The position numbers and the translations under genes are program-made. The notes below the pieces were generated by a model. It worked only from the letters and a program-made list of their open reading frames with translations, did no database searches and was not told where the DNA came from. This document shows positions 55,640-64,000 of a DNA stretch of 64,000 bases, piece after piece (the stretch's first letter is position 1; every line of letters starts with the position of its first letter). Source of the DNA: Megaustenia siamemsis (Eukaryota > Mollusca > Gastropoda > Stylommatophora > Ariophantidae); contig JAVIAB010000124.1 of the NCBI GenBank assembly GCA_032433765.1, positions 93,771,345-93,835,344 on the forward strand. The letters run 5' to 3'.

Positions 55640-56127
55640 AACCATTTCCATTGAATCATTTCAATTCAAACATTATTTAAAACAAGGTGTTTCATTTATA
55701 GTTGAATGTCTAGCTCTGACGCATCTATTTTTATTTTTGGGTCTAATTTTTACATAATTAGGGCTAGTCAATCTTGAATTATACTTTAGATTCTAAATAA
55801 TAATAAAACAAAATTAATTTGTTTTTTACACAAAATGTTTGTGACATTTCTGATATCAAACAGTAAGTAGCTGTTATTCCAACGATATTATCATTGTTGT
55901 ATTTATAAAGTCACCATTTTTTAGGTTGTAGTTAATCTTGTAGCTAGCCAGTGACAACAAATTGTCTGTTGACTAATCACAACTAGAGGGGTACATGTAT
56001 TCACTGTGAACGGCAATTGGAGCCATTGACGTTAAGTTCTTTTATAGAACAATAATTATAGTTTCAATCTTTGAATTAGAATCTTGTTTTTCTTGAACAA
56101 AAACAAATAAAACAAGTCATCATTACG
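55640..56127. other. Upstream region of receptor D
   Basis: AT-rich; no promoter element recognised. Confidence 0.4.
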
Positions 56128-56356
56128 ATGATTGCTACATCAAACACATCAACCAATGAACTATATTCTCATTCGTCCAACACAGACCACTTACCTGATG
56201 CCATGTATATTAGTAACGTTATCATGATCTTCCAGTGGGTCAGTTATTCAATTCTATGTCAAAGTATAGATGTTTTAGGCACCGGAGCCAACATCATCAA
56301 CATCATCTGTTTTGTGAGACAAGGTTTCAGCGATCCAGTCAACGTCAGTTTATTAG
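56128..56356 (+). CDS. Chemosensory-type GPCR (receptor D), exon 1: extended N-terminus and TM1
   Basis: ATG at 56128 opens MIATSNTSTNELYSHSSNTD, an extracellular N-terminus about 25 residues longer than in B and C, with an NTS glycosylation sequon. TM1 ends ANIINIICFV, then RQGFSDPVNVSLLG; phase 1 donor ttag|gtacat, as in B. Intron 1 (56357-61565) is 5.2 kb and packed with repeats. The receptor is more diverged from B and C than these are from each other. Confidence 0.88.
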
Positions 56357-56461
56357 GTACATGATATCTACGTTGTGCTCTGTATTTACATTTCATTTCT
56401 ATGCATCAGTCTTAACAAATTTTCTTTGTTCTTTATATATTTATTGCACTATCTTCTACAC

Positions 56462-56488
56462 ATTATATCTCTCTCTCTCTCTCTCTGC
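56462..56488. repeat. CT microsatellite
   Basis: (tc)n of about 26 bp in receptor D intron 1. Confidence 0.85.
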
Positions 56489-56544
56489 GTTCAGGACTCA
56501 ATCAGAGTAAGGATTCCAGACTCTCATATGAAGTCAGCTGTCAG

Positions 56545-56822
56545 GCTAAGTGTGTTGATCGCCCCCACAGACAGAACATCACAATTAGAGTCTGTCAGAT
56601 CCACTCTGACTGAACACCCGTTAATACGTTGCACTGTGTTCTGCGCCAGTGGCCCAGTGCATCCGATTTCAGCCAGCATTTTTCAGGTTTGCTTTCCTTA
56701 GCCTTTGATTGTCCCCAATCTTCCTGCAAGGCAGCAGTTGATCTTTTCTGTCGGGGGATTCTGCCCTTAGATGGTCGGCCTTCCCAGGTTTACGAGCACC
56801 ATCTGCCCGAGTCACTAGAGGT
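56545..56822 (-). mobile_element. APE-type LINE 5'-region fragment, minus strand
   Basis: The complement of 48805-49032 and a little beyond: shared blocks include cctttgattgtccccaatct, tcctgcaaggcagca and gatggtcggcc. It is the 5' region of the LINE at 48800, in opposite orientation, isolated in receptor D intron 1. Confidence 0.82.
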
Positions 56823-56850
56823 GACTAACACAGACATGCGACTTGTAATA

Positions 56851-56935
56851 TGAGGAAACTGCAACAAGGAACACATTTCATGCATAGCCTCCATTTGTTC
56901 CCGCCGCCTATCCCCACACATTATATGAAAGATAT
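56851..56935 (-). mobile_element. Inverted fragment of the cysteine-rich repeat unit's 3' non-coding part
   Basis: atgaggaaactgcaacaagg...cgcctatcc is the complement, with several changes, of 62857-62930. It abuts the LINE fragment ending at 56822. Confidence 0.7.
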
Positions 56936-57401
56936 ATTTTGCATGTTTTTGATTTATGTATTCTTGTAGATATTCTTCAGACAGTCGTTGCATTATTGAC
57001 TAAATTAGTTGCATTATACGTGAAATATTTGCAACGTGTTTGTTGTCTACGCACTTTTAAAAACCTGACCTTATCGTTCTATTATCTGCAAGATTATTTG
57101 TATTACATACAATACTTGCTTTAGAGGTGTCATAGCGTTGTTCTTCTTGCCCTATTCCAATCACTTCTATACATCTATGTTGTAAATGATGTGTTAAAAC
57201 TACTTTCATTCTTATTTATTTTATTATTATTGTAATATTGTTATGTTGTTTTAACTTAAAACTTACTAGACGTCAGTAAAAGATAAGAAGTCCCAATTGC
57301 ACACGCTAATTTTCCAACACAATTTTTATACATGAACACAGCTACATCATTGTATAATATATATGCAACTATTCTTCGTTGTTTTTTTATTTTTAAATCG
57401 T
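56936..57401. other. Receptor D intron 1, unassigned part
   Basis: No recognised gene or repeat. Confidence 0.4.
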
Positions 57402-57414
57402 CTATCAAAATGAT

Positions 57415-57585
57415 CAGCCTTAAATGGGTACCGGATTTTTTCTGGGAAAGTAAAGCAGCACGGGCGTAATACCGACCACATTACCCCAAAAATCATGTGC
57501 TGAAGGTCTGTAAAATATAGGGTCACTAACACCATATTTCCCTATACGCCACTTGGCGTGACGGGGGGTACTTTACTTTTTTTTA
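57415..57585 (+). mobile_element. SINE-A copy, 5'-truncated, 13-bp target duplication
   Basis: Starts inside the body (cagccttaaatgggtaccgg) and ends with the T-run. ctatcaaaatgat flanks it (57402-57414 and 57586-57598). Confidence 0.92.
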
Positions 57586-57639
57586 CTATCAAAATGATAC
57601 AGAAAATTAAAAAAAATGAAAATGTAAGAGAAGTCATAA

Positions 57640-57710
57640 ATATCTGTCGAGATCGAAAGTTGTAGAGAGACATGATCACCTTCGCCAGCAGACTTGGTAC
57701 TTGATGAAAA
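57640..57710 (+). mobile_element. RTE-2 LINE 3' terminus, very short
   Basis: gtcgagatcgaaagttgtag, catgatcacc and cagcagacttggtacttgat form the last 70 bp of RTE-2. Confidence 0.8.
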
Positions 57711-58920
57711 TGATATCAAAATGTTCAGGAATGGCGGCTTGTTGTGTTTATGTTAATATAAGATTTCTTTATAAATAAAATAAGATGGAAAATCAATTCG
57801 AATGAGAAGAAAATAATGAAGAAAGCAAAATCGAGAAAAGGAAGACATTTATTACCATTCCCGTAGTGACAAATTATCTAATCTGTTTTAAACACATCCC
57901 CGATGTGTAACTTTCCTTGAGTAATACAACCATATCATCACATTTCAAGCACATCACAAGTAATACACAAATAACACGTTTATGGCCATTTATGGAAGAG
58001 ATGCTCTTTTTGTTTGTAATTCTAAAGAAGCAAACATTCACAAGACAGCTGTACTTCTATTCTAATTTACACCGGTTACAAGCATGGCAAACATGAAATA
58101 TGTTCATCACGTGAAAAACGATAGTTTCTGCACAAATCAATTCTGAATCCTATTCGATTTATACCGACCAATAATTAAATAATGTAGGGTGAAATGAAAA
58201 ATGAGTTAGCTGAGTGCCAGTGTTTCCTAGTCTTTAGCTTTTCGTGGCGAGGTGCTGTGCCATTGAGTACGGGTTCGATCCTTCTTCTGTCGATATATTA
58301 TTCTTTGTTTTTTTCTGTTGTTGGATATTTGTCATTTTTTCCGATTGCTGTAAACATACCTCTTCCTCTGAAATGATTCGCTGATTATCGGCTCGGATGT
58401 TTCCCTCTATAATAATATTCATTTATTATTTTTTGTTTCTGAAATGAAAAAAAAAAAAAAGTTGTTATCCACGACAATTTGATTGCGGGTCAATTTGGAA
58501 AACCTCAGTCCAACTGAGTTGGATTCTGAGCGACAGAGGGTTAAATAATGAATACAAAAATGTTTCTACGTTTTCATCAAATCTTTCTTCTGTAGACAGC
58601 TGCATTTTTTTCTTCACACAAAAATAAGAGTGTAGTCCGTTTCAAAATGTTTAGCCGCTATTTAATAATTAATATCCCTGTAACCACTTGATCGAATTAG
58701 TTCAAATTTTGCACATGACATAATAATCTCAATGTGCCCACGAATATATGTTTGTTACTAATTAAAAACGTAGTTTTAAATTTTCTTTATTAAATGTATA
58801 CAAATTTACTACCTCCTAGAGAAACCATTATTTTATATGGTTTACCCCTTCATATTTCTGACCTATTTCGTTTGCTAATCTTTCACGCAATTCCCGTGAT
58901 TTGTATATCACTTGCTTGGC
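57711..58920. other. Receptor D intron 1, long unassigned stretch
   Basis: About 1.2 kb, AT-rich, with no recognised gene. A B-box-like gggttcgatcc at 58268 hints at a very old SINE but has no recognisable partner sequence. Confidence 0.4.
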
Positions 58921-58924
58921 CACA

Positions 58925-59145
58925 TACACTGTATGAGAGATGGCCGCATACGGAAATATATAATCTATGGACAACTAGCAGATGGCAAAAGGACTAGGGG
59001 ACGCCGAAAACATCGATTTATAGATGTGTAAAGGTAAATTGAAGACTCTGTACATTAACCCTGCCGCCAGGAAGAAATAGCTGTCAATCTGCAATCTTTG
59101 AAAACACACTCTAAAGCTTCAAGTCAAACCGACAGATTCATGGGA
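58925..59145 (+). mobile_element. LINE C-terminal scrap
   Basis: In one frame: RRIIYGQLADGKRT-like, then RGRRKHRFIDV and INPAARKK, the end of an APE-type LINE protein (LA.GKR..GRP..R..D). Degenerate. Confidence 0.5.
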
Positions 59146-59305
59146 AAAAAAAATACACGGCTAAAGAACAGAACAAATAAAATCTCTAGGACGCTGAAAA
59201 ATACATAGTCAACTATAACTGACGGAGACTACTACAGAGATTCCATTGAAATGCCATACATATTTAAAATGTTTGTAAGACAAAGAAAATTGAGGCAGAA
59301 ATAGG

Positions 59306-59690
59306 GAACCGTGTAGTTTAGATGTAAGATGTCGATCTCTGGACAGGAAGGTCCTGGATTCGACTCTCAACACAGGCGGTGGAAATTTATTTGTTTAAAA
59401 TTGGAATTCTTGGTTTTACCCTCCCCCGATCTTTGGGTAGTGAGATCCTATGTCTAGCCCTTTCAGAAAAACGGTGAAAAACAGAAGCACTCGAGCACGT
59501 TAAAGAACCCTCGGCAATTTAAAGTCGAAAAAGGCAGACCGTAACGATCTCTATCCGAAAACAAAAATGTGATTCAAATCTATCCATCCATGCCGAAGAC
59601 GTATATGTCAGGCCCAAAGCGCACATATCGCTACTATGCCGTAAACTAGCGACACAGCGAATCCACGCCTATTTATTGGGTAAACATTAA
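59306..59690 (+). mobile_element. SINE-B, uninterrupted copy
   Basis: The tRNA-like head (tgtagtttagatgtaagatg; ggattcgactctc) is followed by a body with cctcccccgatctttgggta, gcacgttaaagaaccctcgg, ccgtaacgatctctatcc, gtcaggcccaaagcgcacat and ctactatgccgtaaa. It is the reference against which the interrupted copy at 21108-21765 was recognised. Confidence 0.8.
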
Positions 59691-59749
59691 AAAGAAAGTA
59701 ATAAACCCGTGATGGATTGCCATAATTATATGCTATATAAATATTAAAT

Positions 59750-59905
59750 ATCTCGGACGACAAAGAAAGAAAATACTAGATAGCTTGGTGTCATAGCATG
59801 ACAAACCGTTAACAACAGAACTGATACGATGCACCGTAGATAGAAGATTATGAACGTTCATGATCGCCTACGCCAACCGGAATGGCACATGATGATGATG
59901 AATGG
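59750..59905 (+). mobile_element. RTE-1 3' terminus, short
   Basis: ctcggacgacaaagaaagaa through gcctacgccaaccggaatgg to (ATG)n. 5'-truncated. Confidence 0.85.
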
Positions 59906-59954
59906 AGTTGAGAAACAAAAATATGAAAATAACCAAATCTTTGCTTACTTTATT

Positions 59955-60640
59955 TACTACACACTTTATTTTGTTTTACATATTTTACTTTGCTTTACAC
60001 ATTTTACTTTGCTTTACAAATTTTGCTTTTTCTCACATATTTCACTTTACTTTACACATTTTACTTTTCCTTACATATTTTACTTTGCTTTACACATTTT
60101 ACTTTTCCTTACATCTTTTACTTTGCTTTACACATTTTACTTGTCCTTACATATTTTACTTTGCTTTACACATATCACTTTTCCTTAAATATTTTACTTT
60201 GCTTTACACATATCACTTTTCCTTAAATGTTTTACTTTGCTTTACACATTTTACTTTTCCTTACATATTTTACTTTGCTTTACACATATCACTTTTCCTT
60301 AAATATTTTACTTTGCTTTACACATATCACTTTACCTTAAATATTTTACTTTGCTTTACACATTTTACTTTTCTTTACATATTTTTCTTTGCTTTACACA
60401 TTTTACTTTTCCTTACATATTTTACTTTGCTTTACACATTTTACTTTTAATACATATTTTACTTTGCTTTACACATTTTACTTTTCCTTACATATTTTAC
60501 TTTGATTTACACATTTTACTTTTCCTTACATCTTTTACTTTGCTTTACACATTTTACTTTTCCTTACATATTTTACTTTGCTTTACACATTTTACTTTTC
60601 CTTAAATATTTTACTTTTCATCACATATTTTATATATTTC
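59955..60640 (+). repeat. 38-bp minisatellite, about 18 copies
   Basis: The unit ttttactttgctttacacat plus tttacttttccttacata repeats at 38 bp with point and small indel variants. It begins about 50 bp after an RTE-1 3' end. The many Phe/Leu/Tyr ORFs are artefacts of the stop-free unit. Confidence 0.96.
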
Positions 60641-60782
60641 ATACTCCTCTACCTCTGCTTTGTTGCCGTCATTTTTCTGCAGACTCAATGGAGCAGGGGA
60701 TGTTCACGTCAATGCTATGAAGTGTGCCTCCTGCATTGTATCAATAGTGGTGTCTGCTATTTTATTAATCCATCGTCCACTC

Positions 60783-60860
60783 ATCATCACCATTGAGTGC
60801 CGACTCTGCACCGAAGGTTGGCTACCGTGGAGCACCATTCCACTCTGTCCATCGTCCACT
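60783..60860 (-). mobile_element. RTE-3 LINE 3' terminus, short
   Basis: catcatcaccattgagtgcc, gaaggttggctaccgtggag and ccattccactctg are the complement of the RTE-3 tail. Confidence 0.75.
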
Positions 60861-61565
60861 TTTTTATCGTCCACTAGGTCTACCTTTTCTCTTTTTTTCT
60901 TTCTTATGATGCTTTGAAGATCACAGAATGATGTTTTTTTTTTTTGTAGCGATCGTCCTACATGTTCAAATTAATTGATCTGTTTCTTAACATGGCACAT
61001 TACTCCTGTTACCAAAACCATTTTCCTTTTACCCCCATTTCCGCTTCCGCTTTTTTTTGTCACGAAATCAATAATGAAAATGCAAAGTTGCAAAAGGAGT
61101 AATATCACGGCTGGATCAATATTATAAACAATAACATCAACGCACTAAAAATGGCGTAAACTTTCACAAAGGTGTTAACAAAACAGTGTCACCTCACTCT
61201 CGACTGGCTATAGCAAATGCATAAAAGACAGCACAATAGAACATTTAAAATAAATGTAAATTAAGAAACAAAAAAATGTGTATAAGGGTAGATTATTTTA
61301 CAGACTTTCGTTTTTACACGATATAATAAGGATCTAGTGAATATAAATGTGCAAATTGTGACTTGGTTGAGTGCAAGTTGTGTAAGGATTACAATAACTC
61401 AACAGGGCACTACCATTTTGTCTTCTTCATCACTTGACATAAACGTGTAACCATTTTTAAAAAAATTATTAATCTGGATGGTTCAACTCATAATATACAC
61501 TCAGATAAACACCTGAATTGGAAGCATTTCTTTTATGGTTTATCATTTAACCTTTCTACTACTAG
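60861..61565. other. Receptor D intron 1, 3' part
   Basis: No recognised gene or repeat; ends in the exon 2 acceptor ctactactag. Confidence 0.45.
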
Positions 61566-61779
61566 GTCTGGCAGTGGCTGATACGGGCTGTCTTGTGACG
61601 TTGGTGTGGACCAACATCTGCTTAAACCCATCTTTTATGGCTTCAGATTGCCATTTATTTCTGTCGAGCTCCAACATCTGACGACTGGGATGCTTCACGT
61701 CACTTTCACTAACGTGACCTGCTGGATTACTGCGGTTATCACCGTTGAAAGGTGTTTGTGTATAACGATTCCGTTACAG
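61566..61779 (+). pseudogene. Chemosensory-type GPCR (receptor D), exon 2: TM2-TM3 with a 1-nt deletion
   Basis: The acceptor ctactactag precedes GT completing the split Gly codon; LAVADTGCLVTLVWTNIC and PSFMAS follow in frame. At about 61646 one base is missing relative to B and C (214 bp instead of 215), and the next frame carries LPFISVELQHLTTGMLHVTF and ITAVITVERCLCITIPLQ. The exon boundaries are otherwise preserved, with a cag|gtttgt donor. Either receptor D is a recent pseudogene or this is a sequence error. No exon 3 occurs before the window end. Confidence 0.85.
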
Positions 61780-62043
61780 GTTTGTTTTCATGTTTTTATT
61801 TAAACGAAATTCCGCATTTTCATTATTCAGTTTCATATATCAACAATATTGTTTAAATACAATAAGTCAATAAAATAGAAACACAAGTATATCTTTACGT
61901 TGGAGAAGGTCGAGACAAGAGTTTTGAGCACAAGGTAAGAACAGCACCATCTCCATAGAATGACTATATCATTTTTCTTGTTTTGCCCTTGCAAAAAGTG
62001 CTAATAAACCAAGGACTGAAGAAATTTCGTTGTTAGTTGAAAG

Positions 62044-62838
62044 AATGGAAGAATAAATTGTACTATTAGTCCCATAAATGATTCGCCTCCAGAGGTTTAT
62101 GATGTAAACAAAGCAGTTTTGTCATTGCAAGTGAATAATGTCCACACCTATAATTGGTCAGGATTGTGTAGCAGCAGCCGCTTTATAGCGAACACAGAAA
62201 ACATCACAGGATTGTGCTGTTCTGAAACAGCTATGCCATGCTATCCTAGAATTGCCTTTAATGGGATTACTGTGACCACAAACCACTCTCCATGTGTGTG
62301 CCACATATTTACACCCCAGAAAGAAATACTGAATATAACAACACCATGTGCCGTCTGTGATATTAATGACCACAGACCAGGAGCCTCCAGTATGATTGAT
62401 ACAACTGTTGCACCAAGCACTTCATCAGCAGAGCCATATCTATGGAATGTTAATCTGACATTGTTCTTGAACGATGTCCAAGTTAATGAGACATCAGAAT
62501 CGTGTGGCAGCAGCTACAAGAAGGGACCGGAGAACATCAAGTTCTGCTGCTATAAAGTAGACTTGCCTTGCTATCCCAGAATTGCATTAAATGGAATCAC
62601 TGTAGTTGAAAACTTCTCCTCTTGTGTAAACTACACATTCACATCTAAGAGTGAATCAGTGAAGGTCGCAAAATCATATTCTCTCTGTGGTTTTACTAAC
62701 TACAGGTCATGTGGCTTCTGTTGGATTGGAAATGACAAATTACCACCACTGTGTGTCTATATGTTTGGAATTGGAGTCATCAATGACGGCCTAACATCAT
62801 CAAGTGCTATGACGATCATCATTTTCCGGAGGACGTGA
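62044..62838 (+). CDS. Cysteine-rich, N-glycosylatable two-domain protein segment (repeat unit copy 2)
   Basis: An open frame from just after a TGA at 62038 to the TGA at 62836-62838, about 264 codons, with no start Met before 62119. It contains two related domains of about 85-90 aa. Domain 1: LSLQVNNVHTYNWSGLCSSS, ITGLCCSETAMPCYPRIAFN, GITVTTNHSPCVCHIFTPQK. Domain 2: LTLFLNDVQVNETSESCGSS, IKFCCYKVDLPCYPRIALNG, ITVVENFSSCVNYTFTSKSE. The shared core is CC....(M/L)PCYPRIA(F/L)NGITV. About ten N-X-S/T sequons and paired cysteines point to an extracellular protein. No signal peptide or membrane helix is visible, so the 5' part is missing or on other exons. I do not recognise the family. Confidence 0.65.
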   Translation, partial: NGRINCTISPINDSPPEVYDVNKAVLSLQVNNVHTYNWSGLCSSSRFIANTENITGLCCSETAMPCYPRIAFNGITVTTNHSPCVCHIFTPQKEILNITTPCAVCDINDHRPGASSMIDTTVAPSTSSAEPYLWNVNLTLFLNDVQVNETSESCGSSYKKGPENIKFCCYKVDLPCYPRIALNGITVVENFSSCVNYTFTSKSESVKVAKSYSLCGFTNYRSCGFCWIGNDKLPPLCVYMFGIGVINDGLTSSSAMTIIIFRRT

Positions 62839-63268
62839 ACTCCCATGGTATATGGTGGATAGGCGGCAGGAACCATTGAAGGCTATGTCTGAAAAGTGTT
62901 CCTACTTGCAGTTTCCTCATATTCCAAGTCCGGCTTGTTGCAGGAGCTACTGAGTTAAGTGCTCTGTGCACACCGTGAGCTGTGTGTCTCATCCGTTTTG
63001 ATCCTGCTTCGATATCCCGCTTGTTTACGATGAATGATGATATCGTATGACAGGGAACAGTTGGCTGTGTTCACTTTCTGCGCGGTTTCGCCTTATGTCT
63101 TTTGGCGTGTGCTGAGACTGCTACGATGGGGACTACAGTTACCTTTCTTTGTTTGGGAGATGAGTTGGTAATTCGGATGATTCCACTGGCACGGGCGGTT
63201 GAGCAATTATGGATTTTAATTCGTTTGCTGTGATGCCGAGGCCTTCCATAACCAATAACCAATAACCA
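62044..63268 (+). mobile_element. Repeat unit carrying the cysteine-rich ORF, copy 2
   Basis: It matches 38985-39940 along its whole length including about 430 bp of non-coding sequence after the ORF. Both copies end in a short aaccaat tandem repeat (63248-63268), while their left ends differ. A constant 3' end with a microsatellite and a variable 5' end is the pattern of target-primed retroposition. It lies downstream of receptor D exon 2, in the equivalent intron to copy 1. No RT or transposase motif is visible in it. Confidence 0.6.
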
Positions 63269-63354
63269 ATAGGATAATAACTGCACCCACAGTCTAATAC
63301 GATAAGGAAAAGTTAAGCGTAATAAGAGATCTATCTATCTATTGACCTTTCGAG

Positions 63355-64000
63355 CCGTAACCGGCCCATAGGGCGTAGACCAAGATACACCTTCTCCTAT
63401 ATGAATTTTTTGTTCTAGCAGTTTTATTTTAAAGATATTTTATCAAATCTCGCCATCTGCCTCTGTTCTGTGCAAGCAGTTCTATCTCATTGAGGGAGCC
63501 GATTCCTGCTGCTCTTGCCTCTCTCATCAATGTTCTTCTCAGTGTCTCCCTGGGTCTTCCTCTTTTTCTTTTACCTGTTGTTCCCCAAATGAGGGCTTGA
63601 TTTGCTATTCGATTATTATCTCTTCTCATCACATGTCCAACGTATGACCATCGTCTTTTCTTTATTACTGAAGATATTAGTGGTTGATTGGCGATTTATC
63701 TAATTTCCTCGTTTGTTTTGAATTCGTTCCATGCTATACCAAGTATTTTCCTCAGACATTTATTTTCGAATGCGTTCAACTTTGTTTCTATATCTCTTGT
63801 TGTTTTCCAGCTTTCACACGCATACGTAAGGGTTGATAGTACATTCGATTTGAATAGCCTAAGTTTTGTGTTTGTGCTGATGAGTTTTGATTTCCACAAC
63901 TTTTCAAGGCTTCTGAAAGACATTGCTGCTTTAGCCATTCTGATTCTAATTTCTTTGCTCGTATCCCCTTCTCGATCAATGTGACTTCCAAGATAGATAA
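63355..64000 (-). mobile_element. LINE C-terminal region, minus strand, continues past the window edge
   Basis: In minus-strand order: SRWLKQQ..EALKSCGNQNS-type sequence, MAKAAMSFRSLEKLWKSKLI, TKLRLFKSNVLSTLTYACES, FENKCLRKILGIAWNEFKTN (63938-63700), then MMRRDNNRIANQALIWGTTG, KRKRGRPRETLRRTLMREAR and IELLAQNRGRWRDLIKYL to 63429. This is the C-terminal cassette of a distinct APE-type LINE; the fragment at 8745 belongs to the same family. Two open frames are joined by a gap or shift near 63640-63700. Confidence 0.8.

Noticed and set aside
58240..58300. B-box-like gggttcgatcc as a SINE or tRNA
   Set aside because: No matching A-box spacing or body sequence shared with the SINE families here.

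Overview
The window looks like AT-rich, repeat-dense animal nuclear DNA, most likely from a heterobranch gastropod mollusc. The basis is a head-to-tail array of three-exon rhodopsin-like GPCR genes that resemble the expanded molluscan chemosensory receptors, together with Penelope, RTE/BovB-like and hAT elements and tRNA-derived SINEs. There are GT-AG introns and no prokaryotic operon structure. The species assignment is inference from family resemblance, not from a search.

Host genes. Four receptor loci lie on the + strand. Receptor A has only its last exon here (7843-8433). Receptor B is complete (20586-20739, 22902-23116, 26406-27005; about 322 aa). Receptor C is complete (34313-34466, 38314-38528, 40677-41282; about 324 aa). 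Receptor D has exon 1 (56128-56356) and exon 2 (61566-61779, carrying a 1-nt frameshift); its last exon must lie beyond the right edge if it exists. Wherever they can be seen, intron 1 is phase 1 and intron 2 is phase 0. Exon 1 encodes TM1, exon 2 TM2-3 and exon 3 TM4-7.

Mobile DNA fills most of the rest. 1-4800 holds two identical Penelope-like copies placed 5'-to-5', and the right copy has a hammerhead-ribozyme candidate in its 3' region. 5040-5790 is a diverged fold-back. 5850-7040 is a decayed hAT transposase split by a SINE and by an RTE-1 copy. 12935-16320 is a minus-strand RTE-3 element carrying an RTE-1 insertion. 16681-19124 is a 2.4-kb satellite. 41690-46750 is a stack in which a 3.25-kb near-complete RTE-1 sits inside an RTE-3 copy with a 9-bp target duplication. 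48800-52942 is an APE-type LINE split by a 2,179-bp hAT element with perfect 16-bp terminal repeats and an 8-bp target duplication. RTE-1, RTE-2 and RTE-3 are my working names for three RTE-like families, told apart by their 3' ends.

The most unusual item is a repeated 1.2-kb unit (38985-39940 and 62044-63268, plus an inverted scrap at 56851-56935). It encodes a two-domain, cysteine-rich, heavily N-glycosylatable protein segment, ends in a 7-bp microsatellite, and sits in the intron after exon 2 of both receptor C and receptor D. The two copies are far more alike than the receptors that host them, so the unit has probably moved independently. I do not recognise the protein family.
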